Shown one piece after another: positions 6,890 to 8,407 of a DNA stretch of 8,407 bases. How positions within the stretch are numbered: the stretch's first letter is position 1; each line of letters begins with the position of its first letter. Position numbers and translations under genes: made by a program. Source of the stretch: Bacteroidota bacterium (lineage in GTDB: Bacteria > Bacteroidota > Bacteroidia > Flavobacteriales > Flavobacteriaceae); the NCBI GenBank assembly GCA_021793135.1, contig JAJYTI010000095.1:1-8407 (forward strand), in the 5' to 3' direction. The notes under the pieces were generated by a model. The model was not told the origin of the DNA and made no database searches. It saw only the letters and a program-made list of their open reading frames with translations.

Positions 6890-7858
6890 TTATACTAATT
6901 CACCATGAGCAATATGCGATGCAATGCGCTTGGCATGAATACGAGAATTTTCTATAAACCATTCATGTGTTGCTAGTCCTCCACAAACTACTCCTGCTAG
7001 ATATAAGCCTGGAACATTGCTCTCCATTGTTTGTGGATTGTAATTAGGATATTTGTTACCATCGTTAGATAGTGCTACTCCTAATGATTCAAGAAATTCA
7101 AAATTAGGTTTATATCCAATTAACGCAAGTACGTGATCATTTTCAATTTCTTTTATGCCATTAGGTGTACGGAATTTTACCGTGGTCTCGGTAATTTCTT
7201 CTATTTCACTTTCAAAATAGGCGGTAATACTTCCTTCGGTAATTCGATTTTCGATGTCTGGGCGTACCCAATATTTTACTCTATTACCAATTTCCTTTCC
7301 GCGCACAATCATTGTAACCTCACCACCTTTACGCCATATTTCCAATGCAGCATCTACTGCAGAGTTGCTCGCTCCTACAACAACTACTTTTTGCAAACTA
7401 TACCTATGTGCCTCTTTATAGTAATGGTGCACTTTATTTAGCTCTTCGCCAGGTACGTTTAATTTGTTAGGTATGTCATAGAATCCTGTAGCTAACACTA
7501 CTTTGCTAGCACGATAGCTCTGTTTACTTGTTTCAACAATAAAGTGTTCATCAGTTTTTACAACTTTTTTTACCTCTTCATATACTTTAATATTCAATTC
7601 ATTGGAGGTAGCTACACGTCTGTAGTATTCCAATGCCTCTTTCCGTTTAGGTTTTGGAGCATTACAGATAAATGGTATTCCTTCTATCTCTAATCGTTCA
7701 GAACTAGAAAAGAATGTCATATCTAAAGGATAATTATAAATAGAGTTTACCAAACATCCTTTTTCAATTACTACATAATCTATTCCAGCATTTTTACATG
7801 CTAAAGCGCATGCAATGCCAATAGGTCCAGCTCCGATTATTAATGTGGTATAATTCAT
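6890..7858 (-). CDS. ypdA: YpdA-family FAD/NADPH-dependent disulfide reductase (putative bacillithiol disulfide reductase)
   Basis: The 322-residue flavoprotein has an N-terminal FAD-binding Rossmann motif GAGPIG (9-14), the LATGFYDIP stretch (122-130), a second Rossmann fold for NAD(P)H with GASNSA (162-167), and a C-terminal FAD-contacting segment with GLYLAGVVCGG (284-294). Overall pattern and the segment CLVNSIYNYPLDMTFFSSSE (35-54) fit the YpdA group, which in Firmicutes reduces bacillithiol disulfide with NADPH. The Firmicutes proteins, as remembered, have GGGPCG with a redox-active Cys; here that position is Ile13, so the reaction may differ. Cys17, Cys21, Cys35 and Cys292 are other candidates. 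The start chosen (CAT at 7856-7858) puts the Rossmann strand at the N-terminus; a further upstream ATG at 7894 would add 12 residues encoded inside DnaA-box repeats and is disfavoured. No operon partner is seen apart from rpe 140 bases upstream. Confidence 0.85.
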   Translation of the reverse strand: MNYTTLIIGAGPIGIACALACKNAGIDYVVIEKGCLVNSIYNYPLDMTFFSSSERLEIEGIPFICNAPKPKRKEALEYYRRVATSNELNIKVYEEVKKVVKTDEHFIVETSKQSYRASKVVLATGFYDIPNKLNVPGEELNKVHHYYKEAHRYSLQKVVVVGASNSAVDAALEIWRKGGEVTMIVRGKEIGNRVKYWVRPDIENRITEGSITAYFESEIEEITETTVKFRTPNGIKEIENDHVLALIGYKPNFEFLESLGVALSNDGNKYPNYNPQTMESNVPGLYLAGVVCGGLATHEWFIENSRIHAKRIASHIAHGELV

Positions 7859-7883
7859 TGTAAATTGTTTGTAGTTTTCAACA

Positions 7884-7908
7884 GTTATCCACATTGTTTG
7901 TGGATAAC
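7884..7908. repeat. Perfect inverted repeat made of two DnaA boxes
   Basis: The arms GTTATCCACA (7884-7893) and TGTGGATAAC (7899-7908) are exact reverse complements, 10 bases each, separated by TTGTT. Each arm contains a full DnaA box, so two DnaA molecules could bind head to head about one and a half helical turns apart. It lies 26 bases upstream of the ypdA-type start codon. There is no T-run after either arm, so it is not a terminator. Confidence 0.85.
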
Positions 7909-7976
7909 TTGTGTGCTATTTTTTATATCGTTGATTATCAGGTGTTGATTTGTGGATAACCCTGTGGATAAGTAGA

Positions 7977-7990
7977 AATTTTTAAAAATT
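7977..7990. repeat. 14-bp AT-only palindrome between DnaA boxes 4 and 5
   Basis: The sequence AATTTTTAAAAATT is a perfect palindrome composed only of A and T, and its last base is the first base of DnaA box 5. Such a tract would melt easily and could serve as part of a DNA-unwinding element if this is an origin. It could equally be an UP-like or simply low-complexity element upstream of the ypdA-type gene. Confidence 0.5.
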
Positions 7991-7998
7991 GTGGATAA

Positions 7999-8407
7999 CT
8001 ATTCCACATTATTAATCTGCTTATCTAAATCTTCAATAACTTTTATTGGATTTGGATTGCCAAAAATATAGCTACCTGCAACCAGAACATCTGCTCCTGC
8101 TTTTATCAATTGACTAGCATTTTCATTAGTAACTCCACCATCAATTTCAATAATTGTCGAAGCATCGGTTTCTTGAATTAATGCTTTTAGTTTTTCTACT
8201 TTCTTGTAGGTATGTTTTATGAACTTCTGTCCACCAAAACCTGGATTAACACTCATAATTAATACTAGATCAATCTCTGTTATAATATCGTCTAGTACAT
8301 TTATAGGAGTATGGGGGTTAATTGCCACTCCAGCTTTCATCCCTTTTGCTTTTATAGCTTGTAGTGTTCTATGTAAATGCGTGCAGGCTTCATAATGTAC
8401 GGTAAGT
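7999..8407 (-). CDS. rpe: Ribulose-phosphate 3-epimerase, C-terminal part (5' end outside window)
   Basis: About 135 codons are visible; the frame stays open to the right edge, so the Met at 8340 is internal. Rpe interconverts ribulose 5-phosphate and xylulose 5-phosphate in the cytosolic pentose phosphate pathway. The visible TIM-barrel part has VHYEAC (with the metal-ligand His), KAGVAINPHTP, the loop VNPGFGGQKF over the active site, EIDGGVTNENA (with the metal-binding and catalytic Asp), and VAGSYIFG for phosphate binding. Nothing is missing from the C-terminal half, and the total length should be close to the usual ~220 residues. It is transcribed leftward towards the DnaA-box cluster; its TAG stop (7999-8001) directly abuts DnaA box 5, and no intrinsic terminator follows. 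It may be read through into the ypdA-type gene. Confidence 0.96.
   Translation of the reverse strand, partial: LTVHYEACTHLHRTLQAIKAKGMKAGVAINPHTPINVLDDIITEIDLVLIMSVNPGFGGQKFIKHTYKKVEKLKALIQETDASTIIEIDGGVTNENASQLIKAGADVLVAGSYIFGNPNPIKVIEDLDKQINNVE

Larger units (their letters stand above)
7884..7998. other. Cluster of five perfect DnaA boxes (candidate replication origin or DnaA-binding regulatory site)
   Basis: Five exact copies of TTATCCACA lie in the 140-bp gap between rpe and the ypdA-type gene: 7885-7893 on the plus strand, and 7899-7907, 7951-7959, 7963-7971 and 7990-7998 on the minus strand. Boxes 3 and 4 are 12 bases apart start to start. An AT-rich stretch (about 7915-7940) separates the first pair from the rest, and an AT palindrome lies between boxes 4 and 5. 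With equal base frequencies one exact box on either strand is expected about once per 131 kb, so the clustering is not chance. No other exact box was found in the window. It may be oriC, a DnaA-titration site, or a DnaA-responsive control region for the ypdA-type gene. No origin-linked gene such as dnaA or dnaN is visible. Confidence 0.7.

Noticed and set aside
7133..7441. Plus-strand open frame of 102 codons opposite the ypdA-type gene
   Set aside because: It lies entirely within a well-supported minus-strand gene and encodes no recognisable motif; its Phe/Tyr/Cys-rich composition is typical of an antisense shadow.
7859..7894. Upstream ATG adding 12 residues to the ypdA-type protein
   Set aside because: The extension is encoded by the DnaA-box inverted repeat, and the Rossmann strand already begins properly at the ATG at 7858.
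7884..7908. Inverted repeat read as a rho-independent terminator of rpe
   Set aside because: No T-run follows the stem on either strand, and both arms are exact DnaA boxes that recur singly nearby.
1..8407. CRISPR arrays, tRNA or rRNA genes, transposons, and FNR-type sites (TTGAT-N4-ATCAA)
   Set aside because: None was found on reading both strands; the block's own promoter probably lies upstream of the window.

Overview
This window looks like chromosomal DNA from a low-GC member of the Bacteroidota, most likely a Flavobacteriaceae relative. The evidence is an AT-rich sequence with few recognisable Shine-Dalgarno sites, a fused CcoN-CcoO oxidase subunit, a CcoP with only one haem site, and protein sequences of flavobacterial character (for example the CcoG N-terminus). 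This placement rests on remembered family features, not on a database search.

Positions 1-6834 form one rightward gene block for the cbb3-type cytochrome c oxidase, a high-affinity terminal oxidase for low oxygen. The order is: ccoI (3' end only, copper P-type ATPase), ccoS, ccoNO (catalytic plus mono-haem subunit fused), ccoQ, ccoP, ccoG, ccoH, a six-helix TauE/SafE/DsbD_2-type membrane protein, and a 55-residue single-helix protein. Spacing is short throughout, and ccoQ and ccoP overlap by 4 bases. Structural subunits (ccoNO, Q, P) thus sit between copper-supply and assembly genes (ccoI, ccoS before; ccoG, ccoH and the membrane protein after). A 9-bp perfect hairpin lies between ccoP and ccoG, where the structural part ends and the second assembly part begins. 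The block ends at an 11-bp hairpin (6846-6885) that can terminate transcription from both sides.

Positions 6890-8407 hold two leftward genes: a YpdA-type FAD/NADPH oxidoreductase and the 3' part of rpe (ribulose-phosphate 3-epimerase), which runs off the right edge.

The most striking non-coding feature is the 140-bp gap between rpe and the ypdA-type gene (7859-7998). It carries five exact copies of the DnaA-box consensus TTATCCACA within 114 bp, two of them arranged as a perfect inverted repeat, together with AT-rich stretches and a 14-bp AT palindrome. This is a serious candidate for a chromosomal replication origin or, failing that, a DnaA-titration or DnaA-controlled regulatory site. The neighbouring genes on both sides point towards it instead of away, which is not what an origin usually shows, so the origin call is a hypothesis.
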